Below are positions 1-12,164 of a DNA stretch of 64,000 nucleotides, one piece after another. The stretch comes from Monocercomonoides exilis (taxonomy: Eukaryota > Preaxostyla > Oxymonadida > Polymastigidae). Location: assembly GCA_001643675.2 (NCBI GenBank), contig LSRY02000038.1, forward strand, positions 599,001 to 663,000, read 5' to 3'. Under the pieces are notes generated by a model. It was not told the DNA's origin, did no database searches, and worked only from the letters and a program-made list of their open reading frames with translations. The position numbers and the translations under genes were made by a program. The stretch's first letter is position 1. Each line of letters begins with the position of its first letter.

Positions 1-1547
1 AAGGGCCAGGTTTCATAGACAAAGCACGGAATCTGTCGGAAATTGAGAAGGGGAAGAGAAAAGAAGAAGAAGAGGAGGAGGAGGAAGAGGAAGAAGATGA
101 TGATGATGAAGCAATGAAAAGAGAAGGAAAAGAAGAAGAAGAATATGAAGAAGAAGAAGAAGAAGAAGAAGAATTGTTTGAAGAAGTACTATTTTCAGCA
201 GGATAACTCAAAAAGAAGTTCTTCTTTTCTCTATTGAGTTGTTGAGGCACGAAACCAGGAAGAAAAAACTGGTTGTTTGAAAGAGAAGAAGAAGAAGAAG
301 AAATTTTATTTGTTGGAAAATTGTTTGAAGAAGACGAATGAGAAGAGGAAGAGGAAGAGGAAGAGGAAGAGGAGGAGGAGGAGGAGGAGGAGGAGGAGGA
401 GGAGGAGGAAGAAGAAGAAGAAGAAGAAGAAGAAGAAGAAGATGATGATGATGATGATGATGATGATATTTTCTGAATGAAATGATTGTTCGAAGAAGAT
501 GGGAAAATGTTCTTTTGTCTAATCAAATCTTTTATTTTAGACTTCAAATTCGTCTCTTTCCCTTCTTTCCCTTCCTTCTCTTTCTTCTCTTTCTTCTGCA
601 CCTCATTTTCTGCATTAGCATTCGCCTGAAATTTCCCCTTCAACTCCGTTTTTCTTGCTGAATTAATCGAAAGCAATGAAGATACCCCTTCGACCTCATC
701 TTCCCTGTTATTCATGCTTCGTTCGTTTGCTGCTGTTTTCAGCTCATTTTTGCTTATTTCTGATACTTCTCCCATCAGATCAATAACTCCCCCTTCGATC
801 TCTTCGTCTTCATCATCCAGCACACCAAGCCCAAACGCAACTTTTCCTTTTTGCAGAAGCTCAATTTTTTCCTTCTCTGCTTCAGAAAGAGAGGCATGCT
901 TTCTTTGTGCTTGTTGTACGTTATTTTGCTTTGGTGTTGATAAATATCCAATTCCAAGTCTATTATTTATAGAATGTTTATTCAAATAGTTAAGTTCACT
1001 GTTTCCAAATATTATTTCGGGGTGTATAACCTTTATACGGACACCTTCTGTAAATGTTTCCTTATCCTCTTCATCCATGAGATCTTCTGGTTTAAATTCT
1101 TTGAAGCTTGCTCTATTTTCTCTCGAACTTTTAAAATTTTGAGGTTCCCAACCTTCTTTCGATCCAACACTATTAAAATATCCAGCAGAAAATCCACCTG
1201 TAAATGCTCCATGAAATCTTCTTCTTCCTTGCTCGTCTTTTGCTTGGAAAAAAAATATTTTAATGAATGTATTAAAAATTAAGAACAAAAAATGAAATAA
1301 AACCAAATTGATCTCTGTCATGTGAAAATGATGCTGGAAATCCTTTTAATTTCATTCCATTTTTTTCAGATTCGGCTTCCTCGATTAAAGTCGGAAGCTT
1401 TGTTCCAAGTAACCAGTTTTCTAGGCTGGGTTCCTTATGATTAGTTCCACTTTTTGAACCTCCAAAAACCTGCTCTGACAATTCTTTTGATTTGTCGAGG
1501 AACAATGAGTAATCATAAAATTCATTGTCCTTTTTTGAATAACTCAT
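1..1547 (-). CDS. GPATCH1/TOUGH-like G-patch protein, 5' part, runs off the left edge
   Basis: The start ATG is at 1547-1545. Exon 1 is 1304-1547 (244 nt, phase 1), the intron is 1237-1303 (GTTTTATTTC to CAAAAG), and exon 2 runs from 1236 past base 1. Joining the exons gives [16 protein letters not shown] followed by [14 protein letters not shown], the signature of the conserved N-terminal domain (DUF1604) of GPATCH1 in animals and TOUGH in plants. Members of this family are nuclear and associate with the spliceosome. After this block come [11 protein letters not shown] and LGIGYL; I do not see a canonical full G-patch. The C-terminal part seen here is low complexity: a Ser run encoded at about 330-472, further Ser runs at 276-302 and 60-177, and basic KEK-rich stretches before them. 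The Ser runs stay in frame through mixed TCT/TCC/TCA codons. The gene is truncated only by the window edge. I am sure of the family, less sure of the 81 residues before the intron. Confidence 0.85.
325..478. repeat. Trinucleotide tract coding poly-Ser in the GPATCH1-like gene
   Basis: GAA/GAG/GAT triplets on the plus strand read as TTC/CTC/ATC on the minus strand; in the gene's frame every unit is TCT, TCC or TCA (Ser). A run of about 45 serines results, which is long for this protein family. Confidence 0.8.
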
Positions 1548-2162
1548 TTATTTCTCTTTAAGTTTACAAAAAATTGAATAATATGTTACCATAATAACTT
1601 ACAATTATTGTGTTGAAAGTTATTGATCGTTCACTCAAATTGTTCAACAAACTGTCTTATTTTTTTTTCAGAGTGAAATTTTAAAATTATTTAAAAGATA
1701 AGAAACAAAATTATTTTTTTCTTATCTTTTCAAAAGTTATAAATGAGGAAAAAAAAATTAGTTAACAACAGTTTGCGCAAAAAAAACCGGACAAGATCGA
1801 TATCTCAATTAGACTTGTGCGACAAGTGGCAAAATTTGTCAGTAACTGACACAGGTGACCGACAGGACAATTTTTACTGATCACAACCATTATTTTTTTT
1901 ATTTATTTCTTTTTTGGGATCATTTTTTTCGAATAGAAAAATAAAATTTGCTAAAAAATTTTTTTCATATAATCGACAGAATGTTTCATGTTCCAACAAA
2001 ATTGTCTAATTTTGTTGGAACATGGCAGGAAATATTTGTTTCAACAAAGAAAAAGAAAGAAAAAAAACAGAAAGAGAAGAAAATAAATCTATAGTGTTTT
2101 TTTTATTCTTTGTCAAACATGATAAAAAATATTTGTAAAAGAAATATTAAATATTTTTTTGG
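1548..2162. other. Non-coding; holds a transposon-end relic
   Basis: I see no gene here. Bases 1778-1815 (ACCGGACAAGATCGATATCT and flanks) match the terminal repeat of the short element at 57102-57397, so this is probably a solo or decayed end of the same family. A short perfect inverted repeat (TCCAACAAAATT / AATTTTGTTGGA) sits at about 1991-2025. Confidence 0.45.
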
Positions 2163-2320
2163 GCAAGTTCCAAGTATATGGACCATCGATAAAAAATATT
2201 TCTGAGGTCGTACACGAAAGAAAATGTCACAATAATAAATTAAAAATTCGTTTTATCTGTCGAAAATGCATTGTCTTGAACAATCCATATTTCATTTGAT
2301 CTGTCCCATAATTATTTTCC
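2163..2320 (+). repeat. Left arm of inverted repeat pair 1
   Basis: About 155 bp that recur in inverted orientation at 4877-5032 with only about two mismatches (for example ATGGACCATCGATAAAAAAT and TATCTGTCGAAAATGCATTG). The two arms flank a 2.5-kb segment holding a broken beta-helix gene. Confidence 0.85.
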
Positions 2321-2951
2321 AAATTTCTTGTTCATGCTAAATCAAAAAATTTTTGGTATGGAGCTTTTATCATCTCATATGAAGGAATATAATCGATTTT
2401 ATATATTTTCATTTGCTTCAGACAGTTATTCAACAGTTTCACAATATCATTTTTGAATGCTTGTATTCAAAACATAACAAATCCTTGCGTTTCAATTATG
2501 TTTTTTTAATTTTTTAATAAAAATTAGTGCATGAATTGTCTTATTTGAAAGCAATTCAGACATTTTGAATATATTGAAATTTCTGATCAATTGACAAAAA
2601 TTTCAATTTGAATACAATCAATGAACATTTTGGAAGAATCCAAATAAATGAAGTGATCAAACATCTGCTCCTTTGAGTGATATGAAACAGGTGCGACTCG
2701 CACTTGATGATTTTTTTAACTGTTAGGAAACAACAAATACAACAATTAATGAAAGCTCCTTGAAGCAGATTTTTTTCAAATTGACTGTGGTTCATGAACA
2801 AGCTTCAATGAATGAGCGGAATGCTTCTGGCTCAAATAAAAGCAACGATGAAAATGACGAAGAAGAAAAAGGCAAAGCTTAAGAATGTAGAACAAATTGC
2901 TTTGCTGCAAATGCTTTCGCTAATGCTATCAAAATGATTTGTGTTAGTGGA

Positions 2952-3452
2952 TCACCGAGAAAGAAATATAACAAAAAAGAAACAATTGCTTTCAATACAA
3001 ACCACAGTATTTACTAGCTGAGCAGGATCTTCAAACGTGATTGCACAGCCGCTCAGTGTCAGATTTCTACTCCTCACTCCAAAGACAGAGCTATGCGCCG
3101 AAGCGAAGCTGGGGCTTAAGACTTTGTCCATCCCCTTTGTCTGACATTCCTGTGATGAATACTCAACATAATTTGAACTTCCATCGGTCTGAGCGATTTC
3201 AGAGTTGAACTCAAAAATGGCTTGGCTGCCTCCGACTATCTGCACAGTCTCCGAGTAGATGGCTGTCTCTGCTGAAACAGCTGCCTTTTTCACCACCAGC
3301 ACATTCTGATATGACTCGTCGTTCAGATGCTGCACAGCCTCGCTCAGCGTCTCACACGGGTCTTCCCTTCGCGAACAGTTCTTCTCGTTCTTCCCTTTCT
3401 CTCCTGACACAAATATTTGCTCTGACATGTAAAACACAATAAATAGCACCAA
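2952..3452 (-). pseudogene. Beta-helix secreted/surface protein, N-terminal piece
   Basis: The 166-codon frame begins with a hydrophobic leader (MVLFIVFYMSEQIFVSG). This is followed by the entry typical of oxymonad beta-helix proteins: a basic/Cys stretch, then DPCETLSEAVQHLN, the place where these proteins usually read ...PCKTI..A. Short repeating units with alternating hydrophobic residues follow (TIYSETVQIVG, SRNLTLSGCAITFEDP), which fit a right-handed parallel beta-helix. The frame then runs into AT-rich sequence and stops with no membrane anchor. The intact relatives here are 434-471 residues long, so this is a 5' fragment or a gene with an unseen exon. Another beta-helix fragment lies upstream at 4111-4323, in the wrong order for one gene. 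It sits inside inverted repeat pair 1. Confidence 0.6.
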
Positions 3453-3473
3453 ATCAGTCGGCTCATCATGAAC

Positions 3474-3662
3474 CTAGTCCACACCGCATATAGGATTATT
3501 TCTATCGAATTCCAACTCGATGAAGTTCATCACAAACAGCGCCTCGTTGATCTGCTCAGCAATCGATTGACAGACAATGAAAAAATCTTTCGCCACGCCA
3601 GCTCTATACAAAGAAAACCGAATCAGCCGAAAAATGATTGGCAGAGTCTTCGCTTTCTCCAA
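3474..3662 (-). pseudogene. Coding-like relic of unknown family
   Basis: A 62-codon frame (KTLPIIFRLIRFSLYRAG, ... AEQINEALFVMNFIELEFD) has balanced base composition unlike the AT-rich surroundings. It looks like helical-repeat coding sequence. No start context, partner exon or known family is visible. It lies just upstream of the beta-helix fragment and in the same orientation. Confidence 0.3.
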
Positions 3663-4110
3663 AGATGGTGTATCTGAATGTTCTGGATCGTCTAGGCAGC
3701 TTTATGATGTTCCACTAACGTTTCTTTCATGTTTCGATCAAATTCTGTGATTCACAGAACTCATCCGTTCAGTAATTTCTCCTTTAACATGGACGCTTCC
3801 TTTCAGCAACAGTTCAATTTTTGTTTATCAGCCTTTATCGCTCAATGAAGATGTTAATCCATCCAAACAGCAGTTCGCAAATTGATAGATGTACACAAAG
3901 CAGAACAGATTCGCTCAGAAAACATACCGCATTCATTATCAGATCAACCACCTCGTTGAAACAGCTCCTGTCAAACCAAAAAAGAACATTTGTTTTGAAC
4001 TAAAATTGCGTTGCATATGAAAACAACTCGGAATTCACACCATTCCTCAGATCTTTCGCTTCAATGAATATTTATCTTCGATGGTATACCGTGTTTCCTC
4101 CAACAATTAT

Positions 4111-4323
4111 CTATGAAAATGAATGTCTGTCATTGTTGTCTGTTGCACATGTCAAATAGATTCCTCCTCCACATCCTTTAGAAATGCTGCAGATGCTGTT
4201 CGTCACTCCAACATTCCTCATTTTCAGCTGTTCATTTGCGCATTTCAGCTCTAAAGATATCGCTCCTCCCTTTTTGCAAGCTTCTGAGCCGAGTGTCTGG
4301 AACGTGCACCCAACAACTTTCAT
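4111..4323 (-). pseudogene. Beta-helix protein, middle fragment
   Basis: The frame reads KVVGCTFQTLGSEACKKGGA, then a stretch ending SKGCGGGIYLTC. The GC-rich GGAI/GGGIY turns between Cys-containing strands are the hallmark of the pmp-like beta-helix proteins of this genome (compare 27027-28433). In-frame stops lie directly upstream and downstream, and no signal peptide or membrane helix is present, so this is a gene fragment. Confidence 0.6.
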
Positions 4324-4876
4324 TCAGTAGCTATTCTGGAGAAAGAACACTGAAGATCACAGATTTGATGCTCAGTTGATGAAGCTACTGTTTGAAAAAA
4401 ATTTCAACAAAAGAACAGCTGTTAAAATATCTTCTTCTTTTTCATATTTCTTATTTTTTTGGTTTTCCAAATTCAAAAAAATAAACATATTTTAAAACAA
4501 ATTTTATATGGAAATTTGAGAAAGATTTTGGTCTCATTATAAACGTGAGCTTCGATGTCAACAAAGAAAACAATAAAAAAATTGAACATTGCATTTTGCA
4601 TTTCAATCAATTATTCGGTTTGCATAAACTGTAATTTTTTTGATAACTGATAATTTTTTTATGTTTTCGAATTTTGAGCATTCCTTTGTTTTGAAATAAT
4701 CTGTGAAATAGATAAAAGTCAATTGAACTTTTTCTGTTGAAAAAACATTGAAAAGAGTTTAAAGAATAACAAAAATGTATTTCTCAAAATTTGAGCACAA
4801 CAAAAACAATGATATGAAAACATTACACGTGTTCAATAATGAATAAAACAAAATACAAAAAACAAAGAAAATTTGA

Positions 4877-5032
4877 AAATAATAATGGGATAGATCAAAT
4901 GAAATATGGATTGTTCAAGACAATGCATTTTCGACAGATAAAACGAATTTTTAATTTATTATTGTGACATTTTCTTTCGTGTACGACCTCAGAAATATTT
5001 TTTATCGATGGTCCATATACTTGGAACTTGCC
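4877..5032 (-). repeat. Right arm of inverted repeat pair 1
   Basis: Reverse complement of 2163-2320, nearly identical over about 155 bp. The near identity implies a recent origin or ongoing conversion between the arms. Confidence 0.85.
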
Positions 5033-5384
5033 TTTTTTTGCAATATTTTTGAAAATTCAATTTATCAAATTTTCCAAAATATATTTTTCACTGACAAGAT
5101 CTGTGAAACATGGATTTTTAATGTAACTGGAAGTCGCTTCTGTCACTAACATTACATTTTGTCAATGAAATATGCATGTACTAAATAGAAGCAGAATAAC
5201 AAAATAACTTGTCGAGTATATGAAATGTTTGAGATTTTATTTTTCCATCAATTGCTTCAAATAACTTTTCATTTGATATCTTGTTGTGCTTCTTTTGATT
5301 GGAAAAAAGCAATACATATTCAAAAAACATCTGAAGAATGCACATAGGAAGACATTTTATTTTAACGATTGTTTGAAGATAAAT

Positions 5385-5423
5385 ATGGGTGATTATTTTT
5401 GAAATCATATTTTTTCGAACAAA
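5385..5423 (-). mobile_element. End fragment of the GGGTGATT short element
   Basis: ATGGGTGATTATTTTTGAAA and the bases after it match the right end of the short element at 52013-52268 (reverse complement of 52233-52268) with few differences. It falls inside an AT-rich 116-codon frame at 5181-5531 that I do not accept as a gene. Confidence 0.5.
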
Positions 5424-6766
5424 ATTTTCGGTTAAAATTAAAAGATCTTGAATATTATCAAATGAACTTTGAAAAGGAAAATGGCTTATTGAATTCATTT
5501 TATTCTTTGATTCGGAAAATCCATTTGGCACTTTCTGTTTGAAAAATCAGATCTCTTCCCGTTATAGTTTTTTGTTTCATAAATAATAATGTATCACAAA
5601 ACAACTAAGCCTGGGTGACGTGCTGACTTCTGACATGACCTTTTCGATTTTTGACGGACGTGACATTTTTTTCCACGTCACAAAAAAAAAAAAATAAAAA
5701 AAAAGAAAAAGAAAAAAATAAAAAAAATTGAAAATTATTTATCAAAATTACCATTTTTCAGTTATGACTGACACAAAAGCGGAAATCGGATTTTTCATTC
5801 GTCACTGACTTCACTGACGTCATTGACGTCACTTCCGGTCACTTCCCGTCAATTATTCGAAAAATACAAAAGAAAAAACAATACAACAAAACATACGACC
5901 CAAATCTTCACTTTGTTTTTTTATCATTTTGTTTTATTCAACAACCATAACTATTCGTTCTTCAGTTGATACATTTGCCTTTTTTTTCTTTAAAGATAAA
6001 AATAAAAGCAATTTGAAAAGAATGAGAACTTGCATTGTTGTTTTCTTTCGTTGAATAAATGCAATGAGACTTAATACAAAGTCTGAATTGTTTTTTAATT
6101 ATTCAATTTTTGATAATAATGTACAATTATAGTTTAAATGTTAAACATATATTTGCTTCGTTAATTGAACGAACATTCAAAATGATATCCTTTATAGGAT
6201 TTGTTGATTCATTGATGTTCAACATGGTTGCCGGATAAAATGACATTTACAAAAATGAATTTTGCATTTTTTTCCTTTGCTGAAATGAAAAGAAGAATTT
6301 TCTTCATGTATGACTTGAAACATTCAGATGTTAACCCAGAGATGATGAGAATTAAATGCAATTTAATAAGAATATCAATTTCAGTGGTTTGTTATTGAAT
6401 TAGTTTACAAATGTTTGTTTGAGATGTGAAATGATCAAATTTCAAATTGAAGTGAAACAGTGTTTTAACAATTTTGAAGATATATATATATTTTTCAACG
6501 ATATTTGCTGAATTGATATTATTATTATTGATCATGCATTTTTTCAAATAAAAAAGTTCCTTCAAAAAGATTTGTTCACTCTTCTTCCACTTCTGGAAGT
6601 GATTGTCTTCAAAAAACTGCTCTTATTTTCCATCTCATTTCAAATATTATCGAGCATATTTTTAGAAAGAACTGAAAGAGACATAAAGATTTTTAAATTC
6701 TTTAAAAATTTCCTAACAGCATCAAATGACGATTATTTTCAAAAAGGACATACCTGCTTTGTGGAG

Positions 6767-6767
6767 T

Positions 6768-6803
<36 letters not shown>
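6767..6803. repeat. Long poly-T run
   Basis: More than 30 consecutive T. A similar run lies at about 8743-8775, and an A-run of about 29 at 30690-30718. No gene-tail context fits 6767 or 8743 as mRNA poly(A) traces. Confidence 0.7.
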
Positions 6804-6804
<1 letters not shown>

Positions 6805-7199
6805 AATAATCCAATTTGTTCTTTATTTGAAAGAAGAAAAAAAATATTTATCGAATAGGAAAAAAACAACTTTTCTTTCATTGCTTTGTTTCATTTCGAA
6901 ACATTTTCATAATAAAAGATATGCTTTCGTTTATTTAACGAATGTTTGTCACTTATTTTGTTAAACGATTAAAAAAGAAAGACCAAATATCCAAAATTAC
7001 CGAAAAAATTTAAACTATTTTTCAAGCTTTCACGAAATTATCAGAAATATCCAACGAGAATACAAAAAGATTGTGTTTTCTTTTTAGGAAATCCAACATT
7101 CAACAAAAGTTTGCGATTTCCTTTTCGTATTCTGCTTCTTTTATCTTTTCAAGAACATGTCGTTCAATTATCTATCTTTTCACTTTTTTCGTTTCTTCA

Positions 7200-8181
7200 G
7201 TCTCCTCTTCTTTCAATGACCTTGAAATAAAAATCAAAAAATGAAATGCTTTTGAATGTTATTTCAACATCTATTGTTTATTGACTGATCTGTTTCAAAT
7301 TAGCTTCAACTATTCCACTTTGCAATAAGTCATCCATTTCCACAAATTCATTTTCTGTTGCATATCGAAACAATATGATGCATTGATCACTTATTCCTCT
7401 TTGTTAATTATTTGCCACTCCAAATACACAAATAATGCTGATAAAAAAATTTTTGAGAATTATTTGTTCCTAAGTTTGCAAAAAAATAACTTCTTTAGAA
7501 TTTTCTTGAAGCTATCTTCTTATTATGTTCACTATTTCTCCCTTCTTCTTCTCCATTTTCATCTTCGTTTCTTTCCCTATTTTCAATTTTTGCAAACTTT
7601 TCCATTTCCTTTATTGCCTCACTGATTAAATGCTACCCATCATGAACAAGTTCTTTCAAGCCTCGTTCAGTGACAATCCTCCCCATTGCAAACACCCAAA
7701 AGAGTTGAAAAACAAGATGAGTGAGAAAGTTATGATTCTGATGATATTAAATGATTTCTTGAATTTCATTTATGTTAAGAAATTCTAGCTCATTTTTCTT
7801 ATAAAAAAGAAAGACATAAATAAATGAAACAAAAATTCAAAAAATCAATCAATAAATAAATTACATTCCCCTATGTTCAATTCCGTTTAAAGAAATCAAA
7901 AAATAAAACCTTTTTTGTGCCTTTTTGCTTTCCTCTTTCTTTGACTCAATCTTTAGAAGGCAAATCACAATAATCGAAAGCAATTCCTCAAAAATGAATC
8001 ATTCAATAAGCAACGTGAAGCATTTGAAAAGATCAACCAAGAGTCTTTCATCCTTTGCTTCCTGCTTCCCATTTTCACCAACATTTGCTTTCGCAATTTT
8101 TTCACACCGCGAAGAATGGAGAAAACTTCCGAATCTATATTCAATCAAATGCATATAATGTTTAAAATGCTGTAACAACAT
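7200..8181 (-). pseudogene. Decayed copy of the oxymonad helical-repeat family
   Basis: On the minus strand, 8181-7900 reads ...KQEAKDERLLVDLFKCFTLL, a TGA, then FIFEELLSIIVICLLKIESK. This matches exon 2 of the family (EKLLIDLCECFALL ... ICVPCLLKVALHKEE in the copy at 30748-32235). Further down, at about 7400-7200, pieces resembling the exon 3 regions around the DDLL.GGAV motif follow, with repeated TGA stops and indels. Composition is already close to the AT-rich background. This is a dead paralogue with no usable start or splice frame. Confidence 0.55.
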
Positions 8182-8741
8182 AATGTATTTATCAAAAGAT
8201 TTTTGTTTTTTCCAATCATATTTGTCGAATAATTGACCAATTTTGTTGAAAAAATTGATTCATATACTTGGAAATTCATTTCGTCTGCTCACTTATTTAT
8301 TTCAAAGTTTTTTTGGATTTGAACTTCCTCATTGCATTCTATAAATTAATGAAATAATTCCTTTTGAAGAAGAAAATGAACAAACAAAAATTAGTTCAAT
8401 TAGCAATTGCACATCATTGCGTTTATATTTTTAAATTGCTTGCAAAATAGAAAAACATTACATTCAGAAGCAGAGGTGGAAGAATTTAAATAAGGAATTT
8501 GCGAATGCTTAGATGAAAGAAAATGGTATAAATTAAAATTTTGTAATTAAAATAAATGCATTATTACCTGCAACACATTCTCATGACGCAATTATTGCCT
8601 TCAAAGTGGAAGAGCGTTTTGTTTGTTTCATTAATTATGTTGTGATGGGGCAAATTGATCAAAAAATATCTTTGAAATAAAATTATAAAAGGAAATCAAA
8701 AGATCTGCATATTCACCGAAATGTGTTTTTTGAATTAAATA

Positions 8742-8776
<35 letters not shown>

Positions 8777-8828
8777 AAGTGGAAAATTGGTGACGGACGT
8801 GACAAACTTTTTTTTCACGTCACCCAGG

Positions 8829-9437
8829 ATTAAAAACAACAACTGACCATTTATCTATTTATCACAAACGAAATTCATTTCTCAATTTTAGTTTTTTCCG
8901 TGAACCAAAAAAGCTTTTATCAAATAATTTTTTAAAGGGAAATTGTGATGAAATCGATTTATCAAATATTTATCTATCCAAATAGTATTCAAGATTTTTT
9001 AATGTTGAATGTTATTCACATTTATTTAACATATGTCTCATGTTGCGTGAATGTTATGTGTTTGTTTATTGCACGTTTTTATGAGCAATGTTTCGATTTT
9101 CTTCATTAACGAACCACAAGCCAAAGCTGTTCCATTTATTTACGTAAAACAATCAGTTATTTTATTTATGAAAATGTTTGCAATTATATTTATCAATTAA
9201 TATCTTGAAATAAGTTTTTTTTATGCATAAAAGATTGAATTGGAACTGGAAGATTCACTGTTCTTGTCTTTATTGTGAGGAGCAAATTGAAAGAAAGAAA
9301 TGGCAGTTGTTTAACTTTAAGAAAAGGGAATGAGAGCAACCATGTTTCTGTTCTTTGTAACGATTGGAGCACCTCATTTATTTGATGAAAGCAAACTTCA
9401 TTTTCAATCACTGGATTATCTGAATCCACTCATCTCA
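8829..9437. other. AT-rich non-coding DNA
   Basis: No gene, RNA or element with defensible ends seen. Confidence 0.5.
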
Positions 9438-12164
9438 TTATCTCATAGCACATGTTATGTGAATACAGCCCCACTTCGATTGCTTTTCAAACTCCGACAC
9501 TTCGTCCAAATAATCAACTGCCACAATTGTCGTCACTTCCTCTGATTGCTCATTTCCAAATGGAAATGGAACAGGCTCGCTTCCTCCTTCATCAGCGTTT
9601 GAGGATTGTGAAGACAAAAGGAAGGAGTGTTTGAGGTGGAAGGCACCTGAGTTGCAGATGAACAAGAAGATGGGGGCAACAAAATAATCAGTTGTGTTTT
9701 CGATTGGGATGTAGCTGTTTGAGTGTTTGACGCTGCATATTCCGTTTGGTGATTATGAGGCAGAGGTGGTGGGGCAGAAGATAGCGAACAGGAAGAGACC
9801 CAGCTCCTCCACAGCGAAAGGAAGTTCGATCGTGGATATTATGAAAGGATACTTATCTTCAGAAGGGAATGTGAGGCCGACTCTTTTGTGCCTGAAGAAA
9901 TAGTTTATCCAATACTTTCCAACATGAGAAGCTATTCTGACAGTCCTCCGTGTCAATTACAACCTGTAAACAGCAGAGTGTGACAAACAAAGCATTGCTA
10001 TAAATCCTTCGGATGGAACATGAAGTTTGTTGTCTTATAAGTGATCAAATAATTTGTGATAATAATTTTTTGTTCAAAAAGCAACTTTAATGTATTCTTC
10101 GATACAGCCCAGAGTTTCACATTCACTTTTTGTTTTTGCTCATCATCATATTTCTTCTTTTTTCAAATATCACATTTTTTGTTTTCGCATGTTGTGTTTC
10201 ACATTATTCCTTCTGTTATCCGTTCAGAATTCTGATTTTCATTTTGAAGTGTTTCCAGTTTTCATGTTTTGATGTTTGAAATTCTCTTTGCCTAATGTTA
10301 AAAAAATATAGCTCTTGTTGTTTTAGCAAATAAAAAAATACAGTTAAAAATCTTCTTGTAAATTAAAAACAAAAAAACGAATGAAAAATAACTAATAAAA
10401 AGTTGAGTTCCTGATTTCTTTATTGACTTAATTATCATTCTCAAAAAGCTGATCCTTTTTTAATTTCCTCTTCCTTAACTGTAATCGCTTCTGCAATAAC
10501 CGCCAATCGATCTCCCTCCTCAGTATCCATTTCAAAAATTAGAACTTCTTCCTCCACTAATTCCTTAACCTCCATAACAGCTTCCGCTTCCGAAGCCCCC
10601 TCTTCTGTCCACTCCTCCCTTTGGTTTTACCAAATCATTCGCCATATATGCCTTTTCACAAGTTCGTGGCAAAGTCCTTTTCTCTGGCACACAGCTTTGA
10701 CTGCTCTGTGACACTCGTAAGAAATATGCAGCTGCAATTGTCAAACGTTCGGATAAATGCTTCTGTGTTTTCAGAGGAAGTATTAAAAACAGCTGTTAGA
10801 AGACCAGAACAAAAACTCATGCGCTGCTCCAAATCAACAATTTCCGATAAGATCAATTATTGAAGTTGAAACAAACATATTGTTAGATTAATCTTTGAAA
10901 GGCTTCTTTTGTCTGAGTGCTGACGCAGCAGCATCTGTCGAGGAGAAGCACTGTCTCACCGAAGGCAGGCGCTCTTTCATATCAAAAAAATTAATCGTTA
11001 GACCAGTTGCATTTGTTATTAGAGATTATTTTTGTGTTGGTTCCGATCTCTTGTTATTTGTGCAACGCAAAGAAATAGCACTATCAGCATCTATGGCCGC
11101 TCTTTTTTTGTCATTAACAATTTCATTTTTCTTCTCACTGCATTTTGTTTAATCCTTTTCATCTTTCCAATTCTTATTCTTTTTCTCTTTTCTTTTCATT
11201 TTTCTATTTCTTCAGTTTTTCATCTTCACTCAACTTCTCACTTTCATTCAACACAGTTCACACATCCATCATCACCTCCTCCTTGTTTATCAGCAGCAAC
11301 ATCGCAACAGATTTCAAGAACGTCATCAGAGAACCTGATCCAGACACAATCAGCTTTGCCCCATCTTTTCCCGTTGCCTTTATCATTTGCGTTACCGATG
11401 GCGCGGAAATGCACTCGAAAATAATAGTACTCCACCTTAACCATCACCAGATGGTATTAATCTGTCTGGTTGAAAACATAATGCATGATCCTCCTTGTCC
11501 ACACAGCCCTGTTCTTCTCGAGAGAAACATACTGGTCTCAGTATCTGTTGACACCTGCTACACAATAATCAGATCTTCTTGCTGAATATCAATTCGTCGC
11601 GCTGCCACATCATATGCAATCAGCACCACAATGTTGTCCATAGGAAATGTCTGCATCGTCTGTTCTCTCTATGTCTGTGCGATGCAACAATGCAATCACT
11701 GGCTTCTAAAAGAATTAACCTCTTTGAACACGTAAAGCTCGTTTGATAAAGATTTCTATCAAGAAAAGATGAAGAACTGACTGTAAATTTTCTCAAAACT
11801 GTCCGATCTTCTCATTTCATTCATCTCGATTTTGATGAATATGAAGCATTGTGAAAAAGAGGGATCGCCAGTAAAAAATACTAATGAACACAAGTCCCAG
11901 AGATTCACACAGACTGAATTGAGCTTTAGGTGAAGAATGTGTTTGCACAGACGGTTAACGGACATCGGTAATGAGTTCGAGAATGGACGGATTTCCTTGA
12001 AAAAACACACAATGGAGAGGTTTATGGATATGGAAGTTGGGACTGAAGAATAAAGAGAAAAAGTGAAGAAGAACGTCTGAACGGAATTGGTGTTTGTGTT
12101 TATGAGTGCTTGTAGAAAGGTGTTGATTGTACCTTTTTTTATTATTGCATGAATGTTCTGCCAT
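9438..12164 (-). pseudogene. Relic of one or more multi-exon genes of unknown family
   Basis: Several minus-strand blocks have protein-like composition. 11955-12164 and the frame after it contain GNPSILELITDVR. 11244-11447 contains KADCVWIRFSDDVLEICC. At 10890-11130, DADSAISLRCTNNKRSEP is followed by a TAA and ATGLTINFFDMKERLPSV. 10656-10856 contains SEIVDLEQRMSFCSGLL. 10446-10613 is an acidic tail (EEVLIFEMDTEEGDRLAVIA) ending in TGA. 9753-9956 contains KYWINYFFRHKRVGLTFPSE. 9438-9665 ends EFEKQSKWGCIHITCAMR. Frames shift and stops separate the blocks, so I call it decayed; some gaps could be introns. No family recognised. Confidence 0.4.

Larger units (their letters stand above)
5610..8828. 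mobile_element. Possible element bounded by CCTGGGTGACGTG inverted ends
   Basis: Bases 5610-5622 read CCTGGGTGACGTG and 8816-8828 read the exact reverse complement. Subterminal GACGGACGTGAC motifs occur near both ends, and TGACGTCA-type motifs cluster at 5795-5850. The interior holds AT-rich DNA, two long T-runs (6767-6803 and about 8743-8775) and a decayed helical-repeat gene, but no transposase. It could equally be two separate short elements that share ends; I cannot define a target-site duplication. Confidence 0.35.

Noticed and set aside
277-480. Lys/Arg-rich ORF on the plus strand
   Set aside because: It is the antisense of the poly-Ser tract in the GPATCH1-like gene.
5181-5531. 116-codon minus ORF
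   Set aside because: AT-rich residue use; its middle is a fragment of a short transposable element (5385-5423).
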